The notes under the pieces were generated by a model, which had not been told where the DNA came from, ran no database searches, and saw nothing but the letters and a program-made list of their open reading frames with translations. Source: Apostichopus japonicus (taxonomy: Eukaryota > Echinodermata > Holothuroidea > Aspidochirotida > Stichopodidae). From it: DNA of 64,000 nucleotides. Below, piece by piece: positions 35,036 through 48,992 of this stretch. The stretch is from contig NC_092574.1 in assembly GCF_037975245.1 (NCBI RefSeq), forward strand, positions 27,450,713-27,514,712, written 5' to 3'. Every line of letters begins with the position of its first letter. The stretch's first letter is position 1. The position numbers and the translations under genes are program-made.

Positions 35036-38000
35036 TACGGAGACAAATATAGGTAAATATATTAAGCAGTGGAGACAACACCCCAACGCCCCTCTCCCCC
35101 CCCCCCCCCCCCATCAGCTAAGCCATTATTCATGTACTTCAGGCAAGGCCCTTTGTAGTTTGACGTTCTATATCACTATGCTCTCACAATTCACGTATAT
35201 ATTCATTCCCTTGCATTCTAAGCTTTCGTGTAAGCAAATAAAATAACTCACCGCAGCTTTCCCATAACCGGACGCTTACAAACATAGAAAGAACTTGATT
35301 AAATTTGCCTATGGGGATAGAGGTGCGTGTTTAGTGGTAAATGGCAAAGCAAAAAACTTAAAATAATTGATCATTCACAATCCATGATTGAATTAGTTTG
35401 ATATCTCGATTACGTCTAAGGAAGATAACATGAGCGGATGAATGTTCTTTGGACGTCTATGTTTCATTTACATATTTGCATTATGCAAAAAGAAGTTTTC
35501 AATAATACACTTGAAACATGTGATAGTGTACTTGACATACGCTAGCTCCATTATGATCACGTGGCCATTGCTATACGTCAAGTAGGGGAAGTGATGTGGT
35601 CTGAACACGAGTATGATCTTCAATTGTTCCATTAAAAAAACTCTGATTAGTTTATACTAGGTCACTATAATGAGGGATCACGAATTACTGGGTGACATGG
35701 TCTCACCCCGGGGTCGGGCCCCTGATAATCCCAAGATATACTGAAGATCCTTAACACAACTAATGAAGTTTCAATTCGGACGATGCAAAAGATTCTCTGG
35801 TATTAGTGTGTTTTTTATTTTTTTTATTTACTTGTGCTATATCAACTAATGTAATCGTCAATACATTGCCAGGTAATGGTTATTTTAATCGTTAATAAGT
35901 CTTGAATCAATCGTTAATTATACTAAATACATCGTCAGGTAAACCTTAATTAATCATCCGTTAATTGTCAAGTAATCGTAAAGCAATCGTCAGTTAATCA
36001 TCCAGTATACTTTACTATTATAAGTGGTCTGAGTGTTCATCTCTTACATTGATTTTGTAACAATAACAATACTATACTTTAGTGCAAGACATTCAGCATC
36101 TGTAATGCAATCTGTAATGAACCGTGGTTTACCACAAAATGTCCGCATTCACTGACATTATTCTGCACATAAACAGCTCAATCAACCATAGTTCCACTCA
36201 ATCGTAATCACAAATATCTCTGATATTTTAAAAATAATATATATATTCAATTGTCAACAATAATACGAATCAGCTAAAACAAGAACATGTTTTTAACTGA
36301 GTCGATCAATAGGACAACAGTCGTCTATGATAAGATAATGGCGTGTACTCAGACCTACCGGCCACGTGACTGTCGAGGTTTGTCATAGTCTGCAATAAGC
36401 TCATCCAAACTTTAATTTCATTGACCTCAAAGAAATATCTTAAAAGACACATTAAGTTAAGTACTTGTCTTCTGGGCTTAAAAGAATAAAAAACATTTTA
36501 TCTTATACCAGACTCCTTAAACACAATTCAATGAAATATTATCTATTCCACGAAATTAACGACAGTGTTTTTTATTATTATTATTTTTTTATTATTTTTT
36601 TATAAAAATACAAATTGAATGAATCATATTACGAAGAGGAATTGTACAGATTTCTTGATCTAGATCTGTCAAACATTGCAAGAAAGTTTTCCAGATTAGC
36701 CCCCCCAGGGAATGAAATGAACCAGAATTATAATTAAAGTCTACAACAAAGAATCGAAGGTATATACAGACCGAAGCAGCCTTCATAAAGCTCTAGGTCA
36801 AAATGCTGGCAAATAGATACTTTGTGATTTTCATTTGATCTAGAAATAATTTATTTTAATATTTCATTAGAGTTAGTGGGTACACATTTTCCTGCCACAG
36901 GAGTGGGATATGATTCATTTTTTTCTTAGCTCTACATAGTGTTAAGTGACACAATTTATTCCAATCTGTGAGGTCTACTTGACTAGTTCTAACCTCTAAT
37001 AAAAGGCTAAAGCACGCTTATTCAGTATGGTATGTTCAATTGTTTACAACTGAATGGTAGGCTGCTTAGCCTATACACAAAAGACGAAATAAAATACTTG
37101 GTTACAATTAGCTCTTAGCTCTGCGTATATATGTCGTTATTGCATTGTTAATATCGCATTTCTAGAATACTAAAAAATTGTTTTTCGAATAATGGGAGGT
37201 AAAGTCAGATTAAACTTCTTCAAATATGCCAGATAAACACAGATAAACACCAGATAAAACAAACAAGAATTGAGTTATACATAAACATTTCTCCTATAAA
37301 CTTAATTGATTTAAATTTTCAATATATGGAATTTATGCCTGTCCACACTGTGCTCGTTGCCTCTTAGGATGTCTCGTGTTGTAACTCAGTAGGTCAATAA
37401 AGAGTTGTCAATTTGTGTCTTGATTTTTTTATTCGAAACGTGACCGAATAAAATATCACTATAAATAAAGATCTAGCTAAATATATATTTCGAGACGAAC
37501 AGAACGAAAATTATTTGATCTACAACTAAAGAGAGAAAAAAATGGTTTGTTTTTTGAAATGTACTTCATGTGTAAAGCAACGACTAATACAATACCGTTG
37601 TGACTTTCTATTATTTTAGACGCTTGTTCGTTTCCTCAATTTGAGATCAATTTTAATATTTCAACCCTTGCCAACTGTCTATAGTTCGGCGTGCAGCTGT
37701 ACAGCTGAGTTACGCATATGTTGAGATTTTCATTGTGATTTCGCTTGGTCGAACCTTTTCAATGGCGCCGTCTATTGATCAACGAAAAATCGTTATCGGA
37801 CCTCTATCACTCTGATGGATTTAAAATTGTCAATATTATCAATTATATTTTAAATCGATGTTCCAATCAATGACCAATCTAACTAGATTGAAAATTGCTA
37901 GGTTACAGGATTGCTCTCCCGGATGAGATGTGTCTGAGATGAAGAATTACGTTATCGGAGATTCCTTCACATTCTAATTCTCAAAGTCGTACAGTTGTTG

Positions 38001-41000
38001 TGTAAAATTATCTTCTTATCTAAGATTGAAAGCTTTAATATACATACAGCTAAGATAGAAAGATTGAAAGCTTTAATATACATACAGCAAGATAGAATGC
38101 GAACTGCACTTATATGTATTCTTACTGTGTAAGGATGTAAACATTAACTTTGTAGCTGTTCAAGTTATCTCAAGCACGACCGTCATGTCCTAAAGCTATA
38201 TAACCCGCCTCCCCCACCCCTCCCACCCCTCCCACCCCTCACCCACCCCACCCCCTCTTCCATATTGGGGAGGGGTTTCTATCATAGTAAAGCCGTTGTC
38301 TGTATAGCAGCATCATGCCATCATCTGCTATAGCTCGACTGATCTAAATACCAATTAAGGTGAACCAAATAGCGTTAACCGATGCAGACACGTTAGCAAT
38401 CAAGCAAATATAGTTAAATTGATCCTCTTCAAGAGATCTTTCATAGACAGAAGCGATTGACTGAAGGTACTCCTTACCCTATACAGACATTTTGACATTT
38501 CCACCTAACTCCCAAACAGTTTTGTTCAAGAAAAATATTTTTCTTCAAATAAAAACCACACAACAAGAAGGAACACAACAACATAGTGTTGACAATTTAC
38601 TTTCAAAGACCATTAAATTGGTGCCGAGAAATGAGACGTCAATCTAATAACAGATTGAGGACACTCAGAATCATCTCAGAATCATCTCAGAGGACACTCA
38701 GATTGAGGACACTCAGAATCATCCAATCGATTCACTATTCAACCAATCATCCAAAGCTCGTTTAACTCTCTCGTAATCACATCATGACTTTCAATTCGCC
38801 GATCGGTAATTACTTCTATTCTTTAAGAACTCTTCAATTGAGACTTAACCAACCCTCCTGTTCCTCTTTATTCTTTTCTTTCCTTTTCGTTTTTAAGGTA
38901 ATCCCCTTTCCTCATTCTTCCTTTTAAAGCGTTAGACTGCTTGTTTGTTTTGTTTTTTTTTTTGCTAATATTTTCGAAAGTAAAGTCAATCAAATGTGAT
39001 AGCATGAGTTGGTGAATCGGCCAAAAATCTCAACAACTGTTGGCTCATCTGAATCTTAACAAAAGCTCGAATGAAATCCTTCAGCGATTCCCCAGAAGTC
39101 ATTCTTCTGTCACGAGTGACAAGTTATAAGGAAACCGAATTTTCAGATCATCGTATTAATTAGGAGCTGGTTACTAATGTCCTTCGAACTACAGAATAGA
39201 TCAAAGCAAACCCAGCGCTGACTTTGTAGGCTATATTATACTGAAAAGTAAACTTTCCGACAACACGTCCTTCAAAATGGGTATTAAGCCGAAATCTCTG
39301 CTATTTCATTAAAATTCAACAATTGGAAACAAGATTAATGCGACAGGAAAACTCATGATTTCCTCAACCACAAACTTAAGAAAAGGTCTTACTTTTGCGA
39401 TTGATGTGTGTATAAATAGGGGAGGGTCTACCTGGCCAAACACCGAATATAAGAAAACTTAACAGTGCGGGAATGCTTACAAATTCTCTGTTGCCTAGAT
39501 TCTTTTTAAATGTAGTATCATGATGTCAGTTGTCTGCTGTGTGAAACTCATTCGTCATCGAGTGCAGCGCTCGAAGTGTAAATCCACCTTCTGGAGTTTA
39601 TGACAGTAGCTTGCCGCGTCAGTTGCTTGACAATTTAGTACCTGCATACCAATTATTACGGTACTCACCAGAATGCTAACAGGTTTATGGATTCTTTGAC
39701 ACATTTTCTGTGGAGGTCAAAGGTTATTTGAGGTCATTTAAAGTCACTTAAAAAGCTTGTAAACGGCTATTTACGATACCTCCAGTAAGTCCACTTTACT
39801 GAGTACACATACCCTATGTTTCTGTGTAGATCAGAGGTCATTTGTTGTAACTAATGGTCAAGTACAATTGGATGACCACCTATGCGTGTACCACAACATT
39901 ATGATTATATGACAACCTTTGGTTTAACAAGATTTCACGGTGACATGAACTAAGCATGTCAGTCTATAATGAATCAGTAAATACCATCCAGGAGTAAGTT
40001 GTCATGTATATATTTGTCCCGTGAAGGGATATGCCGTATGAATCATCCAGTAGTATTCCAGTTTAGTATAGTGGTTTATTTTGTGGTAATTTATTATTGC
40101 CTATCAATGAATGAGTATTAGTAAAACGTTAATACTTCAACGTTAAAGTTCTACAGACACCTAGCCAATCTGCCCCATATTCAGTACAGTTATTGAGTGT
40201 GATAATCTCATTCAAAATCTGTTGAAATTTTGAAGTTTTAATAAATCCGGGAAACCCATCAAAATGTGTGCAAACAATGACGTGTAGTGTTGCGCTCATC
40301 ACAATTTCTTATTTTAGCCCTTAATAAGTTAATCCCTCGTTACAAGCCCACATATATCACATAAATAATGTGATGTTCCTCTTTTCAATGAGATAATAAT
40401 ATATTTCAAAATATCGCCTTAGGCAACAAACCTGTGTTCAGTGTCCTTAAAACGAAGGTTGTAAGAACAAAGGAATAACCTAACAGAAAATTAGGCAGTA
40501 ACTCCCTTTACATCATCAATGTGCATAATTCGCAGCTATTTTCATAATTTCTAATACCTATTAGAGTGATTAGGACAATGTTGTTCATATGTGTCTCTTG
40601 ACTTTTAATGCAATATAATGACGTCACTCAATTATATGTTACCAGATACATTCATCAAACTTTTAAAGTCATTTGTTTGAGTTAAAAATGATGTACATAC
40701 TAGTTGCAACAATCTATCGCACGAGCCACAGTTTTCCTTAAACTACTCTAAACATGTAACTCTGGCTCCTAGCTTATACGCAACTACTGTTACTAAAGCA
40801 GTGGGTGGCCATATTATTGCTTACGAATAGAGCAGAATAGAGAATTTATCCGTCTTTATGGGATAATCCTTTGATGGTTGTTGGTGTTTTTCTTTCTGCC
40901 TTGTTGAGGGCCTACGCCATAGTTCTTCTTTAAATTAACAATAAGACTACGCATAAAGTACGGTAACACATTGAAATGCATTTAATGTAAAAAACCGTCT

Positions 41001-41287
41001 GTCTAAAGAGAGGACATTTTTAGCGACAATACACAATATATATATATTTGTTATTATATCTTGTTGGTGATGGCATCTAAATAGTCTTCCATTTCATAAT
41101 TCCATAATCCAATTACAACATATGCAGGTTTTCCCAACAATTATGGTAAGTAATCACCTAGTTATGCTTTAATTTTTGAATTTGGAAACTACACTAGTAA
41201 TATTTTCTGTTGAAAAATTTCTTATAATGAAAGATACTTTCAAAGTTAAGTGCTATTGCGACATTCTGGGTTTTTGTTTCTGACGGC
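35036..41287. other. Intron sequence; no gene recognised
   Basis: AT-rich DNA with a poly-C run (about 35095-35111), a degenerate TAATCGTCAG-like repetition (about 35850-36000), a TTA-rich microsatellite (about 36575-36602), a ~36-bp direct duplication (about 38023-38095), a strong C-rich tract (38204-38257), a small ACACTCAGAATCATC repeat (about 38655-38720) and AGGTCA half-sites at 39714-39736. No coding exon was recognised. Confidence 0.5.
38204..38257 (-). other. Potential G-quadruplex tract
   Basis: The plus strand is an almost pure C tract of the form (CCCACCCCT)n, so the minus strand, the sense strand of the formin intron, has many runs of three or more G separated by one or two bases. 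This meets the usual G3+N1-7 quadruplex pattern several times over. Confidence 0.65.
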
Positions 41288-42248
41288 TAGAGAGATTCAC
41301 TGGTATAGGATACCTGCAGAAGTGTCCAACTAGTTTACAATACCACCCCCTCCACCCTCCATAGAAAACATTAGAGACATTCACTGTTATAGAATACCCG
41401 CAGAAGTTTTCCACTAGTTTACAATACCACCTCCCCCCCCCCCCCCCCACGCACCCTCCATAGAAATACACTACACACCAGCAACAAATATACTAAAGAA
41501 GCCAGCAAATTATCATCCGATATCACGATAAGTCAATCAAACTAGAGACATTCACATTTACCCGCAGAGATTTTACATCAGTTTAAAATACCACCCCTCA
41601 CACCCCTCCCCCCAACCCCCACCCTTCCACACCCCTCCATAGAATGCACTACACACCAGCACCAAATATACTAAAGAAACCACCAAATTACCATCCGTTA
41701 TCATAATAAGTCAATCAAACTAGAGACATTCACTGGTATAGAATACCCGGAGAGGTTCTACAATAGTTTATAATATCACCTCTACCCCCCCCCCCACCCA
41801 CCCCTCCATAGAAATACACTACACACCAGCACCAAATATACTAAAGAAGCCAGCAAATTATCATCCGATATCACGATAAGTCAATCAAACTAGAGACATT
41901 CACTGGTATAGAATACCCGCAGAGACTTTACATCAGTTTACAATCCCACCTCCCACCCCAACCCCCCCCCCCTCTCCCACACCCTCCATAGAATACACTA
42001 CACACCAACACCAAATATACTAAAGGAAACAGCCAATTATCATCCGATATCACGATAAGTCAATCAAACTAGAGACATTCACTGGTATAGAATACCCGCA
42101 GAGACTTTACATCAGTTTACAATACCACCTCCCACCCCAACCCCCCCCCCCTCTCCCACACCCTCCATAGAATACACTACACACCAACACCAAATATACT
42201 AAAGGAAACAGCCAATTATCATCCGATATCACGATAAGTCAATCAAAC
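41288..42248. repeat. ~175-180-bp tandem array, ~5.5 copies
   Basis: Units start at about 41371, 41545, 41722, 41893 and 42071 with AGAGACATTCACTGGTATAG and contain a variable poly-C stretch followed by ACACTACACACCA. The leftmost copy is partial (about 85 bp). The last two full units (41893 and 42071, offset 178 bp) are almost identical, so the right edge expanded most recently. Confidence 0.93.
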
Positions 42249-44190
42249 CTCCAAGACATAAATTTTATTAATCTCACTAAGTGATGTACCTGTCTGGTTT
42301 CAACTTGCATGTGAATACTTTGGAAAGATTGAAGCAGCTCTAACAAGTTTAAATGTATGGGCATTGTACATGGAATTTAAAATCTGTTTTGATTATTGTT
42401 AGAGGTTAGGAAAACAGAACGCTTTTGCAGCCATCTCATTTCTCTCGGCACTTTTGGAAACACCTCCAACTCTCATCAGAGAAAATCGCTCTTCAAGCTG
42501 CGTGAGCATCAATCTAACAATACATTACCATCAAAATTGTGTTCTTAGCAAAGGTCAAAAAGTAGCTTAAAAGAAGTTTCTAGTTGGAAAGGCTTTAGAT
42601 GAAATGTTAGAATCAATACAAAGCAGGCAAATGAAATCAATTTTCGGATCAAACTTCATCAGTAATTTATTATACATCATGATCGTCGTCATGGAGAATA
42701 TTTTAAAGCTCTGCTGTATATCTATATATTTTCTTTTGTAATGTTTCTTTTATCAACTTCAATATAACTGGCACTTTCAGCTACTAGTTCTATGACGTCA
42801 CAATTGGTCAAAGGGATAGGTCATAGGGATAACAACTAAAACAAACTGAATATGTGAAAGTGTTTTGATTTATTAGTACATATTCTAGATAAATATAACG
42901 ATTTTGTAATATAATTAGATTCATCAAAAACCTTTTGCGGTTACAATATGATTTGAATGATAGCTGTTTATAATGGTGTGTAGATCGTTTGAACCATAGC
43001 TGCCACAAGTTTTACATTTATGTTTTTAAATTGAGAAATGATTGAAGCATCGCAGGCTCATGAATCACATGCAGGAGCTTACATATCAGATTATTAGACG
43101 AGTTTTGCAGAAGCAACACAGAGCACGACATGTTTACAATGCATTCAAAGTTTGCGTTCCGTTGTTGTACGAAGATAACTGAACTTGTTTTAGGTTGGGT
43201 TATTAACAATTTAGAACTATAATTCATAAACAATGGATTACCATTAACATTTCGCCCTGGGCTGAAGAGCGGACATCATCATCACTGTAGTCGCTAAGGA
43301 GCATTAATTTCCGAACATCTCGTAAGTTTAATAGTTGAATAGTTTGAAATACGGAATATATATAGAAAACTTGACCCCTATACCCCTTCCACCCCCCCCC
43401 CCCCCTCCAGCCGGCACGCTCTAGGTTTTTCAATGTTTTGTTGGACATGTCCATAATTAAAGTAGGCTGCCTTATGTTATCCTTTAATAAAACTGTTATG
43501 ACCATTAATATTTATCCTTTAGACGGAATAAAGAACATAAAACACATAACATAGCCCTTCCATTTTTAATATAAACCTGGACAAAGCTCGTTCACTCGTC
43601 CGTCTGTTTAATTCTCTCTATCCCCGCATTTCTTTAAATTCTCCTCTATCCCCGCATGTCTTTCTCTAAAGCTGCTTTATCTGCCGCCGTAAATAACGAA
43701 CCATGATCGAATAGACCTACCGACTGATCCTTCGTAAAATGTTCAACTTTAAAATATGTCATCTATTCAATAATATCATATAGTATAGGCCTGTCAGTAT
43801 CCTATCCAGCAGACGCAAGACAGGTGGGTCGGCAAATCCTTGTCCTTTGGGGATACAAAATGTGGCGAATTATTCACGCTTTGCTCAACATTTCATATAA
43901 TATATAACATAAGTTGCTTTCCATTTCGAGGGGCGGAAGGTTTCCTTCTTATTAAGAAGTAACCCGGGGGTATGTTGAAATGATTAGGGGTTTAGAAGAG
44001 GGGCGTATGATTACAAGGATCACTTGTAGCGTATTGTTTAAGGTATGGCACTATATACACACGAAATAATCCTATACCTTATATCTCAACTCGGTTGCCG
44101 ATAATAGGCAGTATAGTATAGCTTTCTGTCAAGAAGAGTAAAGCAGTTTCTACTACAATTAGTGAGTTGAACCTCTTCGTCGTGTTGAAA
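42249..44190. other. Intron sequence; no gene recognised
   Basis: Contains a poly-C run near 43390 and a duplicated phrase on pyrimidine-rich DNA near 43615-43665 (CTCTATCCCCGCAT). No supported exon. Confidence 0.5.
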
Positions 44191-47100
44191 AGCAAAGTGT
44201 GTCATGAATGTGCTTATCTAGGAATAAGTCACCAATACTAGAGTGAGAACAGCGTGACAGAGAGCAAAGTGTGGCATGAATGTGCTTATCTATGAATAAG
44301 TGACCAATACTAGAGTGAAAACAGCGTGACAGAGAGCAAAGTGTGGCATGAATGTGCTTATCTATGAATAAGTCACCAATACTAGAATGAGAACAGCGTG
44401 ACAGAGAGCAAAGTGTGGCATGAATGTGCTTATCTATGAATAAGTGACCAATACTAGAATGAGAACAGCGTGACAGAGAGCAAAGTGTGGCATGAATGTG
44501 CTTATCTATGAATAAGTCACCAACACTAGAATGAGAACAGCGTGACAGAGAGCAAAGTGTGGCATGAATGTGTTTATCTATGAATAAGTGACCAATACTA
44601 GAATGAGAACAGCGTGACAGAGAGCAAAGTGTGGCATGAATGTGCTTATCTATAAATAAGTGACCAATACTAGAATGAGAACAGCTTGACAGAGAGCAAA
44701 GTGTGGCATGAATGTGCTTATCTATGAATAAGTCACCAAGACTAGAATGAGAACAGCGTGACAGAGAGCAAAGTGTGGCATGAATGTGCTTATCTATGAA
44801 TAAGTCACCAATACTAGAATGAGAACAGCGTGACAGAGAGCAAAGTGTAGCATGAATGTGCTTATCTATGAATAAGTCACCAATACTAGAATGAGAACAG
44901 CGTTACAGAGAGCAAAGTGTGGCATGAATGTGCTTATCTATGAATAAGTCACCAACACTAGAATGAGAACAGCGTTACAGAGAGCAAAGTGTGGCATGAA
45001 TGTGTTTATCTATGAATAAGTCACCAATACTAGAATGAGAACAGCGTGACAGAGAGCAAAGTGTGGCATGAATGTGCTTATCTATAAATAAGTGACCAAT
45101 ACTAGAGTGAGAACAGCTTGACAGAGAGCAAAGTGTGGCATGAATGTGCTTATCTATGAATAAGTCACCAACACTAGAATGAGAACAGCGTGACAGAGAG
45201 CAAAGTGTGGCATGAATGTGCTTATCTATGAATAAGTCACCAACACTAGAATGAGAACAGCGTGACAGAGAGCAAAGTGTGGCATGAATGTGCTTATCTA
45301 TGAATAAGTCACCAATACTAGAATGAGAACAGCGTTACAGAGAGCAAAGTGTGGCATGAATGTGCTTATCTATGAATAAGTCACCAACACTAGAATGAGA
45401 ACAGCGTGACAGAGAGCAAAGTGTGGCATGAATGTGCTTATCTATGAATAAGTCACCAAGACTAGAATGAGAACAGCGTGGCAGAGAGCAAAGTGTGGCA
45501 TGAATGTGCTTATCTATGAATAAGTCACCAAGACTAGAATGAGAACAGCGTGACAGAGAGCAAAGTGTGGCATGAATGTGCTTATCTATGAATAAGTCAC
45601 CAAGACTAGAATGAGAACAGCGTGACAGAGAGCAAAGTGTGGCATGAATGTGCTTATCTATGAATAAGTCACCAAGACTAGAATGAGAACAGCGTGACAG
45701 AGAGCAAAGTGTGGCATGAATGTGCTTATCTATGAATAAGTCACCAATACTAGAATGAGAACAGCGTGACAGAGAGCAAAGTGTAGCATGAATGTGCTTA
45801 TCTATGAATAAGTCACCAATACTAGAATGAGAACAGCGTTACAGAGAGCAAAGTGTGGCATGAATGTGCTTATCTATGAATAAGTCACCAACACTAGAAT
45901 GAGAACAGCGTTACAGAGAGCAAAGTGTGGCATGAATGTGTTTATCTATGAATAAGTCACCAATACTAGAATGAGAACAGCGTGACAGAGAGCAAAGTGT
46001 GGCATGAATGTGCTTATCTATAAATAAGTGACCAATACTAGAGTGAGAACAGCTTGACAGAGAGCAAAGTGTGGCATGAATGTGCTTATCTATGAATAAG
46101 TCACCAACACTAGAATGAGAACAGCGTGACAGAGAGCAAAGTGTGGCATGAATGTGCTTATCTATGAATAAGTCACCAACACTAGAATGAGAACAGCGTG
46201 ACAGAGAGCAAAGTGTGGCATGAATGTGCTTATCTATGAATAAGTCACCAATACTAGAATGAGAACAGCGTTACAGAGAGCAAAGTGTGGCATGAATGTG
46301 CTTATCTATGAATAAGTCACCAACACTAGAATGAGAACAGCGTGACAGAGAGCAAAGTGTGGCATGAATGTGCTTATCTATGAATAAGTCACCAAGACTA
46401 GAATGAGAACAGCGTGGCAGAGAGCAAAGTGTGGCATGAATGTGCTTATCTATGAATAAGTCACCAACACTAGAATGAGAACAGCGTTACAGAGAGCAAA
46501 GTGTGGCATGAATGTGCTTATCTATGAATAAGTCACCAACACTAGAATGAGAACAGCGTTACAGAGAGCAAAGTGTGGCATGAATGTGTTTATCTATGAA
46601 TAAGTCACCAATACTAGAATGAGAACAGCGTGACAGAGAGCAAAGTGTGGCATGAATGTGCTTATCTATAAATAAGTGACCAATACTAGAGTGAGAACAG
46701 CTTGACAGAGAGCAAAGTGTGGCATGAATGTGCTTATCTATGAATAAGTCACCAACACTAGAATGAGAACAGCGTGACAGAGAGCAAAGTGTGGCATGAA
46801 TGTGCTTATCTATGAATAAGTCACCAATACTAGAATGAGAACAGCGTGACAGAGAGCAAAGTGTGGCATGAATGTGCTTATCTATGAATAAGTCACCAAC
46901 ACTAGAATGAGAACAGCGTGACAGAGAGCAAAGTGTGGCATGAATGTGCTTATCTATGAATAAGTCACCAACACTAGAATGAGAACAGCGTTACAGAGAG
47001 CAAAGTGTGGCATGAATGTGCTTATCTATGAATAAGTCACCAACACTAGAATGAGAACAGCGTTACAGAGAGCAAAGTGTGGCATGAATGTGCTTATCTA

Positions 47101-48992
47101 TGAATAAGTCACCAACACTAGAATGAGAACAGCGTGGCAGAGAGCAAAGTGTGGCATGAATGTGCTTATCTATGAATAAGTCACCAACACTAGAATGAGA
47201 ACAGCGTGACAGAGAGCAAAGTGTGGCATGAATGTGCTTATCTATAAATAAGTGACCAACACTAGAGTGAAAACAGCGTGACAGAGAGCAAAGTGTGGCA
47301 TGAATGTGCTTATCTATGAATAAGTCACCAACACTAGAATGAGAACAGCGTGACAGAGAGCAAAGTGTGGCATGAATGTGCTTATCTATGAATAAGTCAC
47401 CAACACTAGGATGAGAACAGCGTGACAGAGAGCAAAGTGTGGCATGAATGTGCTTATCTATGAATAAGTCACCAACACTAGAATGAGAACAGCGTGACAG
47501 AGAGCAAAGTGTGGCATGGATGTGCTTATCTATGAATAAGTCACCAACACTAGAGTGGGAACAGCGTTACAGAGAGCAACGTGTGGCATGGATGTGCTTA
47601 TCTATGAATAAGTCACCAACACTAGAGTGGGAACAGCGTGACAGAGAGCAAAGTGTGGCATGGATGTGCTTATCTATGAATAAGTCACCAATACTAGAGT
47701 GAGAACAGCGTGACAGAGAGCAAAGTGTGGCATCAATGTGCTTATCTATGAATAAGTCACCAATACTAGAGTGGGAACAGCGTGACAGAGAGCAAAGTGT
47801 GGCATGAATGTGCTTATCTATGAATAAGTCACCAATACTAGAGTGGGAACAGCGTGACAGAGAGCAAAGTGTGGCATGAATGTGCTTATCTATGAATAAG
47901 TCACCAACACTAGAATGAGAACAGCGTGACAGAGAGCAAAGTGTGGCATGAATGTGCTTATCTATGAATAAGTCACCAAGACTAGAATGAGAACAGCGTG
48001 ACAGAGAGCAAAGTGTGGCATGAATGTGCTTATCTATGAATAAGTCACCAAGACTAGAATGAGAACAGCGTGACAGAGAGCAAAGTGTGGCATGAATGTG
48101 CTTATCTATGAATAAGTCACCAACACTAGAATGAGAACAGCTTGACAGAGAGCAAAGTGTGGCATGAATGTGCTTATCTATGAATAAGTCACCAACACTA
48201 GAGTGAGAACAGCTTGACAGAGAGCAAAGTGTGGCATGAATGTGCTTATCTATGAATAAGTCACCAACACTAGAGTGAGAACAGCGTGACAGAGAGCAAA
48301 GTGTGGCATGAATGTGCTTATCTATGAATAAGTCACCAACACTAGAATGAGAACAGCGTGACAGAGAGCAAAGTGTGGCATGAATGTGCTTATCTATGAA
48401 TAAGTCACCAACACTAGAATGAGAACAGCGTGATATCTATGAATAAGTCACCAATACTAGAATGAGAACAGCGTGACAGAGAGCAAAGTGTGGCATGAAT
48501 GTGCTTATCTATGAATAAGTGACCAATACTAGAGTGAAAACAGCGTGACAGAGAGCAAAGTGTGGCATGAATGTGCTTATCTATGAATAAGTCACCAATA
48601 CTAGAATGAGAACAGCGTGACAGAGAGCAAAGTGTGGCATGAATGTGCTTATCTATGAATAAGTCACCAATACTAGAATGAGAACAGCGTGACAGAGAGC
48701 AAAGTGTGGCATGAATGTGCTTATCTATGAATAAGTCACCAATACTAGAATGAGAACAGCGTGACAGAGAGCAAAGTGTGGCATGAATGTGCTTATCTAT
48801 AAATAAGTCACCAATACTAGAATGAGAACAGCGTGACAGAGAGCAAAGTGTGGCATGAATGTGCTTATCTATGAATAAGTGACCAATACTAGAATGAGAA
48901 CAGCGTGACAGAGAGCAAAGTGTGGCATGAATGTGCTTATCTATAAATAAGTCACCAATACTATAATGAGAACAGCGTGACAGAGAGCAAAG
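44191..48992. repeat. 72-bp satellite, ~67 copies, with 936-bp higher-order repeat
   Basis: The unit starts CGTGACAGAGAGCAAAGTGT, then GGCATGAATGTGCTTATCTA, TGAATAAGTCACCAATACTA, GAATGAGAACAG. Rare variants recur at an exact 936-bp (13-unit) offset: GTGTAGCATG at 44848 and 45784, TGTGTTTATC at 45003 and 45939, GTGGCAG at 45479 and 46415. The TGTGTTTATC variant recurs again 648 bp (nine units) on, near 46587. A ~29-bp deletion near 48435 shifts the phase. The 24-codon minus-strand peptide repeat (48414-49022) follows from the period and is not taken as coding. The array is wholly inside the formin intron. Confidence 0.97.

Noticed and set aside
44191-48992. CRISPR-like array
   Set aside because: Units are contiguous and similar along their whole length, with no repeat-spacer alternation, in a eukaryotic intron.
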